Assembly: GCF_018070465.1 (NCBI RefSeq)
Contig: NZ_JAGPXT010000002.1
Span: 372,001-436,000 of the forward strand
DNA length: 64,000 nucleotides
Direction of reading: 5' to 3'
DNA from: Micromonospora sp. C95
GTDB lineage: Bacteria > Actinomycetota > Actinomycetes > Mycobacteriales > Micromonosporaceae
Below are positions 37,047-45,467 of this stretch, piece after piece (the stretch's first letter is position 1; each line of letters starts with the position of its first letter). The notes below the pieces were generated by a model. It was not told the origin of the DNA. It saw only the letters and a list, made by a program, of their open reading frames with translations, and did no database searches. The position numbers were made by a program, and so were the translations under genes.

Positions 37047-37090
37047 AGCGCCTGAGGGTATCCAAACCCCGGGCGCTCTTTGTTTTTCTC
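37047..37090 (+). terminator. Intrinsic terminator/attenuator inside the cspA leader
   Basis: Stem AGCGCC/GGCGCT (37047-37052 with 37072-37077), extended by GGGT/ACCC and a six-base loop, followed at once by CTTTGTTTTTCTC. It lies between the presumed promoter (-10 TACGGT at 37004-37009) and the cspA start, so it would cut the transcript short unless bypassed. A T-rich tail is rare in this window, which makes it stand out. Confidence 0.65.
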
Positions 37091-37174
37091 GTCCTGTCCG
37101 GACGCGGGTGATCAACGCGGCGACCCACGAAGGGCCGCACCGTGCGGCGTTTCGACAGCCTGCGAGGAGAAGAC

Positions 37175-37378
37175 ATGGCTTCCGGCACCGTCAAGTGGTT
37201 CAACGCGGACAAGGGCTTCGGCTTCATCAGCCAGGACGGCGGCGGAGCCGACGTGTTCGCCCACTTTTCCGCGATCTCCGCCAGTGGCTACCGCAGCCTG
37301 GAGGAGAACCAGCGAGTGGAGTTCGATGTGACCCAGGGTCAGCGGGGCCTTCAGGCGGAGAACATCCGCCCAGTCTGA
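37175..37378 (+). CDS. cspA: Cold-shock protein
   Basis: A 67-residue single-stranded nucleic acid chaperone of the CspA family. RNP1 motif KGFGFI is at 13-18 and RNP2 VFAHF at 27-31, with the usual SGTVKWFN opening. GAGGAG lies just upstream of the ATG; an in-frame start 33 bases earlier would add a non-conserved tail. The leader of about 160 bases contains an intrinsic terminator, so expression may be controlled by transcript attenuation or temperature-dependent folding. Confidence 0.95.
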   Translation: MASGTVKWFNADKGFGFISQDGGGADVFAHFSAISASGYRSLEENQRVEFDVTQGQRGLQAENIRPV

Positions 37379-37384
37379 GGTGAA

Positions 37385-37434
37385 CTCCCGGGTACGACGG
37401 ACCGACTGGTTCAGCGGACTGCCGTACCCGGGAG
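37385..37434 (+). terminator. cspA terminator
   Basis: Perfect 12-bp stem CTCCCGGGTACG/CGTACCCGGGAG with a 26-base loop, starting seven bases after the cspA stop. Confidence 0.6.
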
Positions 37435-37512
37435 GCAACCCCGACGTCCGTCCACCGGGTCCCGCCCGCGTGGCCCACGCCGCCCCCTGGGTTCGGGTGA
37501 CCGGCCGTCCGC

Positions 37513-37592
37513 TAGGCCCTGTGTCGAGGTCCTCGGTCGAGCCGAGGCGGAGTCCAGGCGACGACCGGCCAGGGACTTCGACACAGGGCCTA
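37513..37592. repeat. MITE-like 80-bp element with TA ends
   Basis: TAGGCCCTGTGTCGAGGTCC (37513-37532) and its complement at 37573-37592 match at 19 of 20 positions around a 40-base interior. The outermost bases are TA on both sides, compatible with an IS630/Tc1-type TA target duplication. No ORF. It lies in the nudC upstream region. Confidence 0.65.
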
Positions 37593-37643
37593 ACCGCCGA
37601 GCCGGTGCCCGCGCCGCCGGCAGGGTCCGGCACGATCGGCAGC

Positions 37644-38585
37644 ATGGTGTTTCACGGGCTCGCGTACACCGCGACACCGCACGACCGGGCCGCTGGCCTA
37701 CGCGCCGACCCGGCCCGGATCGTCGACCTGCTCGACCGCGACGACAGCCAGGTGCTGCCCATGTGGCGCGACCGACCACTGCTGACGGCAGACGGCAGGC
37801 CGGTGCGGCTCACCGGTCCGCCCGCCCGCACCCTGGTGGCGGCGGCCGGTCAGACCGCCCTGCTCGGCCTCGACGGCGCCACGGCGACCTTCGCCGCGGA
37901 CCTAAGCGAAGTCGAGGAGACCGAGGCGCTGCGCCTGGGTGTCGCCCACACCAGCGCCGACCTGCGCGGACTGGCCGCCACCCTGCCCGGCCCGCTCGCC
38001 GCGACCCTGGCGTACGCGCGCGGCCTGCTCTACTGGAACCGGCACGCCAGATACTGCGGCACCTGCGGCGCGTCCACGGCCAGTGCCGAAGCCGGTCACC
38101 TGCGGGTCTGTCAGGGCCCCGACTGCGGTCGGCAGCTGTTTCCCCGGATCGAGCCCGCCGTCATCGTGCTGGTGGAGGGCCCCGGTCCGCAGCCACGCTG
38201 CCTGCTCGCCCGTCATCACGGTGCCGGCCCGGACGGCTTCTCACTGCTCGCCGGTTTCGTCGAGATCGGCGAGAGCCTGGAGGGCACCGTCCGCCGCGAG
38301 GTCGGCGAGGAGGCCGGCGTGACGGTCGGCGCGGTCACCTACCAGGGGTCCCAGGGGTGGCCGTTTCCGGCCGGCATCATGGTCGGCTTCGTCGCCCGGG
38401 CCGTCGACGAGACGATCGCCGTAGACGGGCGCGAACTGCTGGAGGCCCGGTGGTTCACCCGAGCCGAGATCGTCGAACGCATTCTCGACGGTCCCGGCTC
38501 AGGACCGGCCGACTCCATCGGCGGCCGGCTGCTGCGCCGCTGGGCCGGACTCGACCGGCCACCGCCCCGGCACCCCGAGGTGTGA
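37644..38585 (+). CDS. nudC: NAD(H) pyrophosphatase / NAD-RNA decapping Nudix hydrolase
   Basis: A 313-residue NudC-type enzyme that cleaves NAD(H) to NMN(H) and AMP and can decap NAD-RNA. A zinc ribbon uses Cys138, Cys141, Cys156 and Cys161. The Nudix box spans 204-226 with the REVGEEAG core. The NudC-specific SQPWPFP motif reads SQGWPFP at 236-242. The ATG at 37644 opens the conserved N-terminal domain. A MITE-like repeat lies 52 bases upstream and may carry or interrupt the promoter. Confidence 0.94.
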   Translation: MVFHGLAYTATPHDRAAGLRADPARIVDLLDRDDSQVLPMWRDRPLLTADGRPVRLTGPPARTLVAAAGQTALLGLDGATATFAADLSEVEETEALRLGVAHTSADLRGLAATLPGPLAATLAYARGLLYWNRHARYCGTCGASTASAEAGHLRVCQGPDCGRQLFPRIEPAVIVLVEGPGPQPRCLLARHHGAGPDGFSLLAGFVEIGESLEGTVRREVGEEAGVTVGAVTYQGSQGWPFPAGIMVGFVARAVDETIAVDGRELLEARWFTRAEIVERILDGPGSGPADSIGGRLLRRWAGLDRPPPRHPEV

Positions 38586-38631
38586 CCCCCGGCCGGCACG
38601 GTGCAACCGCGAATGGCGTCCGCCGAGGGCA

Positions 38632-38650
38632 GCGGGTTAGCCTGCCCTAA
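38632..38650 (-). promoter_or_regulatory. Iron box (IdeR/DmdR1 site) before ABC exporter pair
   Basis: The complement TTAGGGCAGGCTAACCCGC matches 14 of 19 positions of the IdeR consensus TTAGGTTAGGCTAACCTAA. The plus-strand -10 candidate TAACTT (38648-38653) overlaps it, so bound repressor would block transcription when iron is plentiful. Confidence 0.65.
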
Positions 38651-38673
38651 CTTATCGAGGGTGAGGCGGGGGC

Positions 38674-40350
38674 ATGACACTGACCACGGGGCGACTGATC
38701 CGCCTGATGTTCTGGCGGCAGCGTCGCGACACCGCCCTGTGCGCGGCGTTCTGGTCGCTGCACCAGCTGTGTGAGGCCCTGGTCCCGGTGGCCATCGGCC
38801 TGGTCATCGACCAGGCCGTCGGAACCGGGTCGACCTCGGCGATGCTCTGGTCCGTGCTGGGCATCTTCGCGCTGTTCACCGCCCTCACCATGGGCTGGCG
38901 GTCAGGCTTCTGGTTCCTGTCCCGGGCGGTCACCGAGGAGTCCCACGAGTTGCGGATGCGGGTGGTCCGGCGCGTGGTCGGTGGTCAGGGGATCCGGACC
39001 AGCCGCCAGAGTGGGGAGTTGCTCTCGATCGCCACCTCCGACACCCAGTCCGCCGCCGAACTGCTCGAACTGGGCACCCGGGGGGTGAGCGCCCTCGTCG
39101 GTCTGACGGTGTCGACGGTCGTACTGTTGCGGATCGACTGGTCGCTCGGGCTCGGCCTGGTAATCGGCGTGCCGATCCTGGTGCTCGGACTCAACGCCCT
39201 CGGGCCGATCGTCGGTCGCCGCACGTCCGCCCAGCAGCAGGCGGTCGGTCGGGCCGCCGCCACGGCGTCGGACCTGCTGCGCGGGCTGCGACCGCTACGT
39301 GGGTTCGGTGGCGTCGACGAGGCCGTCCACCGTTACCGCACGGCCAGCCGGACGTCGCTGCGCGCGGGCATCGGCACGGTCAAGGCCGGTGCCACGTTCA
39401 TCAGCGCGTCCACCTTCACCACCGGCCTGTTGATCACCGCCGTCGCCGCCCTGGCAGGCTGGTACGCGCTGGCCGGGCGAATCACGGTCGGACAGCTCAT
39501 CACGATCGTCGGGCTGGCCACGTTCCTCACCGACCCGGTGCTCAACCTCGCCGACTGCGTCTTCCGGCTGGCGACGGCGCGGGCCAGCGCGGCCCGCGTG
39601 GCCGAGGTGCTCGCCGCCCCGGAGCGGGTGCCGTCCGGGACGCGCACGGCCCAGCCGGGAGCGTTGAGCCTCGACCGGGTGCACGCGCCGGGCCTGAGCG
39701 GCGTCGACCTCGCCGTGGCCCCCGGTGAGCTGCTCGGCATCGTCACCGCGGAGACCGGCACCGCCGACGATCTCACCGACCTGCTCGCCGGGGCACGGTC
39801 GCCGGACCGGGGCGAGGTGCGGTTGGCCGGCATGCCGATGCGGGAGCTGGACCTCGCCTCGTTGCGCCGGACTGTGCTTGTCGAACCACACGGGGTCGAC
39901 CTGTTCGGCGCCACCCTGCGCGAGGTGCTTCAGAGCGGCGACGACCGCGACGACGTCGCCCTGCGCACCGCGATGGCCGCGGCCGCCGTCGGTGACCTGC
40001 TCGCCGATGGCGTCGGGTTCGACCGCGAACTCGTCGACCACGGCCTGAACCTCTCCGGCGGCCAGCGGCAGCGGATCGCGCTGACCCGCGCACTGCTGGC
40101 CGACCGACCGGTCACCGTCTTCCGGGATCCGACCACGGCGATCGACGCGGTCACCGAGCACGCCATCGCCGACGGCATCCGGGCCTACCGGAGCGGCGGC
40201 GGCCGGGCGACCGTACTTGTCACCACAAGCGCGCCGCTGCTCGACCGGTGCGACCGGGTCGTGTTCCTCCGCGCCGGTCAGGTGGCGGCGGTCGGGCGGC
40301 ACCGCGACCTGCTCGTCGACTCGTCGTACGCGGAGGTGGTGTTGCGATGA
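38674..40350 (+). CDS. ABC transporter half (TMD-NBD) with degenerate ATP site, subunit A
   Basis: A 558-residue half-transporter: six-helix type IV ABC membrane domain (about 15-300) then an NBD. The Walker A region reads IVTAETGTADDL instead of GxxGxGKST, and Walker B reads TVFRDPTTAID, in which the catalytic Glu is replaced by Pro. The signature LSGGQRQR is intact. This half therefore cannot complete its own site but supplies the signature motif to the partner. The ATG follows GAGGCGGGGG. An iron box overlaps its promoter, so a siderophore- or heme-related cargo is plausible. Stop overlaps the next start as ATGA. Confidence 0.92.
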   Translation: MTLTTGRLIRLMFWRQRRDTALCAAFWSLHQLCEALVPVAIGLVIDQAVGTGSTSAMLWSVLGIFALFTALTMGWRSGFWFLSRAVTEESHELRMRVVRRVVGGQGIRTSRQSGELLSIATSDTQSAAELLELGTRGVSALVGLTVSTVVLLRIDWSLGLGLVIGVPILVLGLNALGPIVGRRTSAQQQAVGRAAATASDLLRGLRPLRGFGGVDEAVHRYRTASRTSLRAGIGTVKAGATFISASTFTTGLLITAVAALAGWYALAGRITVGQLITIVGLATFLTDPVLNLADCVFRLATARASAARVAEVLAAPERVPSGTRTAQPGALSLDRVHAPGLSGVDLAVAPGELLGIVTAETGTADDLTDLLAGARSPDRGEVRLAGMPMRELDLASLRRTVLVEPHGVDLFGATLREVLQSGDDRDDVALRTAMAAAAVGDLLADGVGFDRELVDHGLNLSGGQRQRIALTRALLADRPVTVFRDPTTAIDAVTEHAIADGIRAYRSGGGRATVLVTTSAPLLDRCDRVVFLRAGQVAAVGRHRDLLVDSSYAEVVLR

Positions 40351-42092
40351 GTGCCACGATCCTGCCGGTGGCGACCGGCCGGGTGACGCTCACCGCCTTC
40401 TGGCGTGCCCTGCGGCGTTACCCGACGCTCGCCTGGACGTCGGTGGCGGCGGCCACGGCGGCAAGTGTGGCGGCCGTCGTCGTGCCGATCCTGCTCGGCC
40501 GGCTGGTCGACCTGGTGGTGTCCGGCGGCACCGTCGGCGCGCTGCTGCTGACCTGCGCGTTCATCCTCGGCGCGGGCCTGGCCGCCGCGGTCCTCACCGG
40601 CGCGGCCAACTGGCTGGTCTCCGAGTGGGGCATGCGGGCCTGCGCCGATCTGCGCGAGGAGGTGCTGGACCGGGCGCTGCGGATGGACGCGGCACAACTG
40701 GAGGGCGCCGGTTCCGGCGACGTGGCGTCCCGGGTCACCGAGGACGTGGAGCGGGTCACCGACTCGGTGCGGCTGGCCGCCGGCATCTTCACCGCACTTG
40801 TCACCGTCGTCATCACCTTCGCCGGGTTCGCGACGCTCGACTGGCGCATCGCCGTCGCGTTCCTGGTCGTCTTCCCGGTTTACGTGCTGAGCCTGCGCCG
40901 CTTCGTGCCACAGGCGAAACGGCTGTACGCCGCCGAGCGGGAAGCCGCGGCGGTGCGTACCCAGAGCCTGCTGACCACCTTCACCGGTGCCCGGACCGTG
41001 CACGCCTACGGCATGCAGGATCGCCAGAGCCGACGGGTCGAGCAGGACTCCCGGCTCGCGGTCACGGCTCGCCTGCGCGCGGTGCGGGGGTTCCTCTGGT
41101 TCGCGAACACGATGAACTACGCGGAGGCGCTCGGACTGACCGCCGTGCTGCTCACCGGCTTCCTGCTGGTACGCACCGGCGACAGCACGGTCGGCGACGT
41201 CACCGCCGCGGCGCTGCTGTTCCATCGACTCTTCGGTCCGCTCGGCTTGTTGTTGATGTCCTTCAACGACGTCCAGTCGGCTGGCGCGGCGCTCGCTCGG
41301 CTCGTCGGCATCGCCGGGCTCGACGTTCCCGCAACGCGGTCAGCCGGGTCGGTCTCCGGGTGGCTGCCGACGGGCATCACGGCCAAGTCGGTGTGGCACC
41401 GCTACCCCGGCGGCCCCGCCGTCGTGCAGGACGTCTCGATCGAGATCACCGGGGGCGAGTCGTTGGCGATCGTGGGCGAGAGCGGAGCCGGCAAGACGAC
41501 CCTCGCGGCGATCCTCGGCGGGGTCTTCCCCGCCGCCGAGGGCGAGGTGTGGCTGGGTGACCGGCCGATCGGCGAACTGTCTCCGGCCGAGCTGCGCCGG
41601 ACCGTCGGCGTGGTCACCCAGGAGGTCCACGTCTTCGCCGGCACGCTCGCCGACGACCTGCGGTTGGCCGCGCCGGATGCCTCCGACGAGGACCTGCACG
41701 CCGCGTTGCGGCTGGTCGACGCCGATGACTGGGTGACCGCCCTGCCCGACGGGCTGGCAACCCGGGTCGGCGACGGCGAACACCCGCTCACCGCCGGCCA
41801 GGCGCAGCAGGTGGCACTGGCCCGGATCGCGCTGCTCGACCCGCCGGTCGTCGTCCTCGACGAGGCCAGCGCCGAGGCCGGCAGCGCGGGAGCCCGGCAA
41901 CTCGAACAGGCCAGCGCCGCCCTGATCCGGGGCCGCACGGCCGTGGTGGTCGCGCACCGGCTCAGCCAGGCGCACACCTGCGACCGGATCGCGGTGATGG
42001 CGCACGGCCGGGTCGTCGAACTCGGCACTCCGGACGAGCTGGTCGCGGCCGGCGGCCGGTACGCCGACCTGTGGTCGGCCTGGCGACGCTGA
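40347..42092 (+). CDS. ABC transporter half (TMD-NBD) with intact Walker motifs, subunit B
   Basis: A 581-residue partner of the preceding gene. Six helices occupy about 25-310. The NBD has canonical Walker A GESGAGKTT and Walker B VVVLDEAS with the catalytic Glu, but the signature is altered to LTAGQAQQ. In the A/B dimer its Walker motifs face the intact LSGGQ of subunit A (active site), while its poor signature faces the degenerate site. This complementary pattern is that of heterodimeric exporters such as TM287/288. Import of siderophores by IrtAB-like relatives is also possible. Convergent with the LLM gene 18 bases on. Confidence 0.92.
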   Translation: MSATILPVATGRVTLTAFWRALRRYPTLAWTSVAAATAASVAAVVVPILLGRLVDLVVSGGTVGALLLTCAFILGAGLAAAVLTGAANWLVSEWGMRACADLREEVLDRALRMDAAQLEGAGSGDVASRVTEDVERVTDSVRLAAGIFTALVTVVITFAGFATLDWRIAVAFLVVFPVYVLSLRRFVPQAKRLYAAEREAAAVRTQSLLTTFTGARTVHAYGMQDRQSRRVEQDSRLAVTARLRAVRGFLWFANTMNYAEALGLTAVLLTGFLLVRTGDSTVGDVTAAALLFHRLFGPLGLLLMSFNDVQSAGAALARLVGIAGLDVPATRSAGSVSGWLPTGITAKSVWHRYPGGPAVVQDVSIEITGGESLAIVGESGAGKTTLAAILGGVFPAAEGEVWLGDRPIGELSPAELRRTVGVVTQEVHVFAGTLADDLRLAAPDASDEDLHAALRLVDADDWVTALPDGLATRVGDGEHPLTAGQAQQVALARIALLDPPVVVLDEASAEAGSAGARQLEQASAALIRGRTAVVVAHRLSQAHTCDRIAVMAHGRVVELGTPDELVAAGGRYADLWSAWRR

Positions 42093-42110
42093 CCAGACCC
42101 GCACCGACCG

Positions 42111-43094
42111 TCAGTCGCGCAGCAGCGGCAGCACCCGCCGACCCAGCAGGTCGATCCCGCGCTGCGGGGTCAGGCCGTGCGGGGTGCCGAACTCCACCCG
42201 GCTCGCCCCGGCGTCGAAGACCGTCGCGGCCTGCCCGGCGACCTGTTCCGGCGTACCGGAGAACGCGAACAGGTCGAGCAGGTCGTCGCCGATCAGCGCG
42301 CCGGCCAGGTCGTCCTCGCGGCGGGTGACGTGCTGCTGGATGCGGGCCAGCAGCTCCGGGTCGACCTCGACGGTGGGATCGAGGGCGGCGACCACGGCGA
42401 GGTACATGGCGACCTCGGTGCGGGCCACCCGCCGGGCCAGCGCCCCGTCGGTGTCGACGACGGTGACCGCGCCGAGCACCACACCGGTGTCCCGGCCGGA
42501 GGCCGCCTCGTCCAGCCACGCCCGCATCGTCTTGGCCATCGCCGGGTTCGCCGACCCGCCGACCTTCACCTCGTCGGCGAACGCGGCGGCGGACCGGGCG
42601 GTCTGCTGGCCCCAGGTGCCCACCAGCACCGGCACGTCCGGCCGGGCCGGGGTGTACCGCAGCGCGGTGCCCGGGGCCACGGTGAACTCCCGGCCGACGA
42701 AGCCACCGTCGTCACCGGCGAGCAGCCGCCGGACGATCTGCACCGTCTCGGCGATGCGCCGCAGCGGCCGGGTCTGCGCCACCCCGACCTGCTGCAACCA
42801 GGTGCCCCGGGCCAGGCCGAGATACGCGCGGCCGTGCGAGGCCAGGTCGAGGGCGGCGACCTGGCCGGCGACCTCCACCGGGTGCAGGGTGAACGGGTTG
42901 AGGCAGGCCGCGCCGAGCCGGATCCGGCGGGTGTGCCGGGCGGCGACCAGCAGCGGGAACAGCGGCGGCTGGTACATCAGGTCGCCGAAGACCGACAGCA
43001 CGTCGAAGCCGTGCCGTTCGGCCAGCTCGGCCAGCACGGCGTACTCGTCGGCGGACTTGTCCGACTGGAGGCCGATGCCGACCAGGCGGGTCAC
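42111..43094 (-). CDS. LLM-class F420/flavin-dependent oxidoreductase, last gene of the ten-gene operon
   Basis: A 327-residue luciferase-like barrel protein. Typical features are RLVGIGLQSDKSADEYAVLAELAERHGFD at the N-terminus, IRLGAACLNPFTLHPVEVA (cofactor-side strand), and SGTPEQVAGQAATVFDAGASRVEFGTPHG near the end, as in coenzyme F420-dependent methylene-tetrahydromethanopterin reductase-like enzymes. The GTG start overlaps the previous stop as GTGA. Its place at the end of a peptide-uptake and hydrolysis operon suggests it reduces or oxidises a released product. Confidence 0.9.
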   Translation of the reverse strand: MTRLVGIGLQSDKSADEYAVLAELAERHGFDVLSVFGDLMYQPPLFPLLVAARHTRRIRLGAACLNPFTLHPVEVAGQVAALDLASHGRAYLGLARGTWLQQVGVAQTRPLRRIAETVQIVRRLLAGDDGGFVGREFTVAPGTALRYTPARPDVPVLVGTWGQQTARSAAAFADEVKVGGSANPAMAKTMRAWLDEAASGRDTGVVLGAVTVVDTDGALARRVARTEVAMYLAVVAALDPTVEVDPELLARIQQHVTRREDDLAGALIGDDLLDLFAFSGTPEQVAGQAATVFDAGASRVEFGTPHGLTPQRGIDLLGRRVLPLLRD

Positions 43095-43417
43095 GTCAGC
43101 TCCTCGGTGGGGATCTGCCGACGGCCGGTGCGTTCGATGCGCATGATGAGCCGTTCCTCCGGGTCGGGGCAGGCGACGTGGCTGTCCCGGGCCATCCAGT
43201 CCCCGTCGTCCAGGGCCCGCTGCTTGGCCGGCAGCAGCGGCAGGCAGGCGGCCAGCGCGTACAGGCAGAAGTGCTGGCCCTCGGGGATGCGCAACCGGCA
43301 CGACTCGGTCAGCTCGACGTGGTCGCCCGGCTTCATGCCGCAGACCGAGCGTCCCTCGATGCGCTCCACCACGACCCGCAGGTCGTAGACGTCGGTGGTG
43401 GGCTGCTCGTCGCTCAT
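43091..43417 (-). CDS. TIGR04076 family small protein
   Basis: A 108-residue protein. The family pattern is visible: a beta start VYDLRVVVERIEG, SVCGMKPGDHVELTESCRLRIPEG with a possible redox or metal Cys, and the closing VACPDPEERLIMRIERTG. Function unknown; members often lie beside oxidoreductases, as here. Both ends overlap its operon neighbours by four bases (ATGA upstream, GTGA downstream). Confidence 0.85.
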   Translation of the reverse strand: MSDEQPTTDVYDLRVVVERIEGRSVCGMKPGDHVELTESCRLRIPEGQHFCLYALAACLPLLPAKQRALDDGDWMARDSHVACPDPEERLIMRIERTGRRQIPTEELT

Positions 43418-43797
43418 CGCACGGCCTCGGCGTGGTGGTGCACGATCCGCCAGCCCGCGTCGTCGCGCCGCAGCACGTCGGTGACCCGGAAGCAGACGTC
43501 CGGTCGGTCGTCGGCGTGCCGGGCCCGCAGCACGTACCGGACCAGACCGGTGTCGTCCCACGACTCGGCGTGCAGCTGTTCCGGGGCGACCGTGACCGGC
43601 GCCGGACCGGTCGCCTCGGCGGCCCGGCGGTCGCGCAGTTCGTCAAGCGCGGCCAGCCCGGTGAGCAGTCGATCGGCGTCGGACTCCCAGATGGTCAGGT
43701 CGGGGTGCAGGTGGGCGTCGAAGGCGGACCGATCCCCCAGTGATCGGTACATGCCGGTGATCGTGGTGGTGAGTTCGTCGATGCTCATCGGGGTCAC
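43414..43797 (-). CDS. NTF2/SnoaL-like protein (DUF4440 type)
   Basis: A 127-residue cone-fold protein. An N-terminal helix (ELTTTITGMYRSLGD), HLHPDLTIWESDADRLLTG and the closing VTDVLRRDDAGWRIVHHHAEAV are the usual SnoaL_3 features. Could be an enzyme on a small substrate or a subunit of the following oxidoreductase. The GTG start at 43797 overlaps the DUF885 stop as GTGA; an ATG three codons later is possible. Confidence 0.87.
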   Translation of the reverse strand: MTPMSIDELTTTITGMYRSLGDRSAFDAHLHPDLTIWESDADRLLTGLAALDELRDRRAAEATGPAPVTVAPEQLHAESWDDTGLVRYVLRARHADDRPDVCFRVTDVLRRDDAGWRIVHHHAEAVR

Positions 43798-45467
43798 TTC
43801 CGGTCGAGGGAGGCGGCAGCGGGTCGGAACGTCTCGGCGAGGCGGTCACGCAGCGGTTCCAGGCCCATCGGCCCGAGCGCCAGCGCGGTGTGGTGGAACC
43901 GTTTGCGGTCGAAGGCGGGGCCGGCCCGGCGCTCGGCGTCCTGGCGGGTCTGCTGCCACAGCCGCGCGCCGACCTTGAAGGCGAGCGCCTGCGCCGGCCA
44001 GCCGAGGTAGCGGTCGACCTCGAACCGGGCGGTCGCGGCGTCCAGCCCGGCGACCCGGGTGAGCAGGTCCACGGCCACCGGGTGGCTCCAGCGGGGCGCG
44101 TCGGTGAACCCGTTGCCGGCCGGGATCGGCAGGTCGAGGTGCAGACCGAGGTCGATGACCACGCGGGCGGCCCGCCACATCTGCCCGTCCAACATGCCGA
44201 GCCGTTCCGCCGGGCCGGCGTAGAGGCCGAGTTCGTCGGCGAGCCGCTCGGCGTAGTGCGCCCACCCCTCGGCGTACCCGTGCACGTGGCACAGCGTGCG
44301 CTGCCACGGGTGCAGCTCGGCGGTGGTGAGCGTGATGGCGTGCTGGAGGTGGTGGCCGGGCAGCCCCTCGTGGCAGAGCGTGCCGACGTGCCGCCACACC
44401 GGCACCGTCGACTCACCGGGCGGCACCGACCACCAGATGCCGCCGGGGCGGGTCAGCCGCGCGTCCGGCGGGGTGTAGTACATGACTCCGGAGGTGGCGG
44501 GACTGATCCGGCACACCACCCGACGGGTGGCGGCGGGGATGTCGAAGTGTGTCCCGTCGAGCAGATCGGTGGTCAGTGCGGTCCGCCTGGCCAGCCACTC
44601 CTCCAGGGCGGGACCGACGGGCACCCGCCCGTCCGGGTCGGCATCCAGCGCCGTCCGGGCCGCGACCACGTCCGGATGACCGCAGTCGGCCGCCGCCGCC
44701 CGCAGCTCTTCTGCGGTACGGGCCAACTCCGCCCAGCCGTACTCGTACAGCTCGTCCAGGTCGACGGTGGCGCCGAGGAAGGCGCGGGCGGTGACCTGGT
44801 AGAGGTCGCGCCCCACCCCGTCGACCTCGGTGGCGGCGAGAGCCAGTTCGGTACGCAGGAACGTGGCGAACCCCGCCGTGGCGACGGTGGCCCGCCGGGC
44901 CCCCTCGGCCAACCGCCCGGCCAGCGGCCCGGCCCGGTGACCGGCGACGAGACCGCCGAAGAAGTCGGCGTCGACCCAGGCGGCGCACTGACCGGCGACG
45001 GTCAGCACCTGCCGACGGGCGACCACCTGGCCACGCCCGGCGGAGCGCCGCAGCGTGTCGGCGTACTGGTCGAGGGTGGCGGGCAGCCGGTGCAGGTGGT
45101 CGGCGACCACGGCCCAGTCGTCGGCGGTACTCCGGGGCAGGTTGTCGAAGACCTGCCGGGCCAGGTGCACCGGGGTGGCCAGCGGGGCGAGCAGCCGGGT
45201 GGTGAAGCCGGCGTCGTGGAGCGCCACCTCGCTGGCCAGCCGGTCGGCCAGGGCACCGGCGAGGGCACGCTCGGCCGGGGCGGTCACCGTGGCGGTGGCC
45301 ACGGCGGTCGCGGTCGCGCGGGCCAGCTCGGCGCGGGCGTCGAAGCCGTCCGGCGACAGGTCGGTCAACCGCCATTGCGGCGTACGCCCGGCCGCCTCGG
45401 CGGCCTCCGGGTCGAGCGTGGCGAGGGCGCGCAGGTACCTGTCCGCGACCGTGGTGATGCCGGTCAT
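43794..45467 (-). CDS. DUF885 family protein (probable metallohydrolase)
   Basis: A 557-residue alpha-helical protein. The family signature LCHEGLPGHHLQ at 364-375, with His366, Glu367, His372 and His373, resembles a zinc-metallopeptidase active site. GYAEGWAHYAERLADELG near 398-415 is also characteristic. DUF885 proteins are thought to be peptidase-like, though their substrates are mostly unproven. No signal peptide, so it acts on imported material. The ATG at 45467 overlaps the amidohydrolase stop as ATGA. Confidence 0.88.
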   Translation of the reverse strand: MTGITTVADRYLRALATLDPEAAEAAGRTPQWRLTDLSPDGFDARAELARATATAVATATVTAPAERALAGALADRLASEVALHDAGFTTRLLAPLATPVHLARQVFDNLPRSTADDWAVVADHLHRLPATLDQYADTLRRSAGRGQVVARRQVLTVAGQCAAWVDADFFGGLVAGHRAGPLAGRLAEGARRATVATAGFATFLRTELALAATEVDGVGRDLYQVTARAFLGATVDLDELYEYGWAELARTAEELRAAAADCGHPDVVAARTALDADPDGRVPVGPALEEWLARRTALTTDLLDGTHFDIPAATRRVVCRISPATSGVMYYTPPDARLTRPGGIWWSVPPGESTVPVWRHVGTLCHEGLPGHHLQHAITLTTAELHPWQRTLCHVHGYAEGWAHYAERLADELGLYAGPAERLGMLDGQMWRAARVVIDLGLHLDLPIPAGNGFTDAPRWSHPVAVDLLTRVAGLDAATARFEVDRYLGWPAQALAFKVGARLWQQTRQDAERRAGPAFDRKRFHHTALALGPMGLEPLRDRLAETFRPAAASLDRK

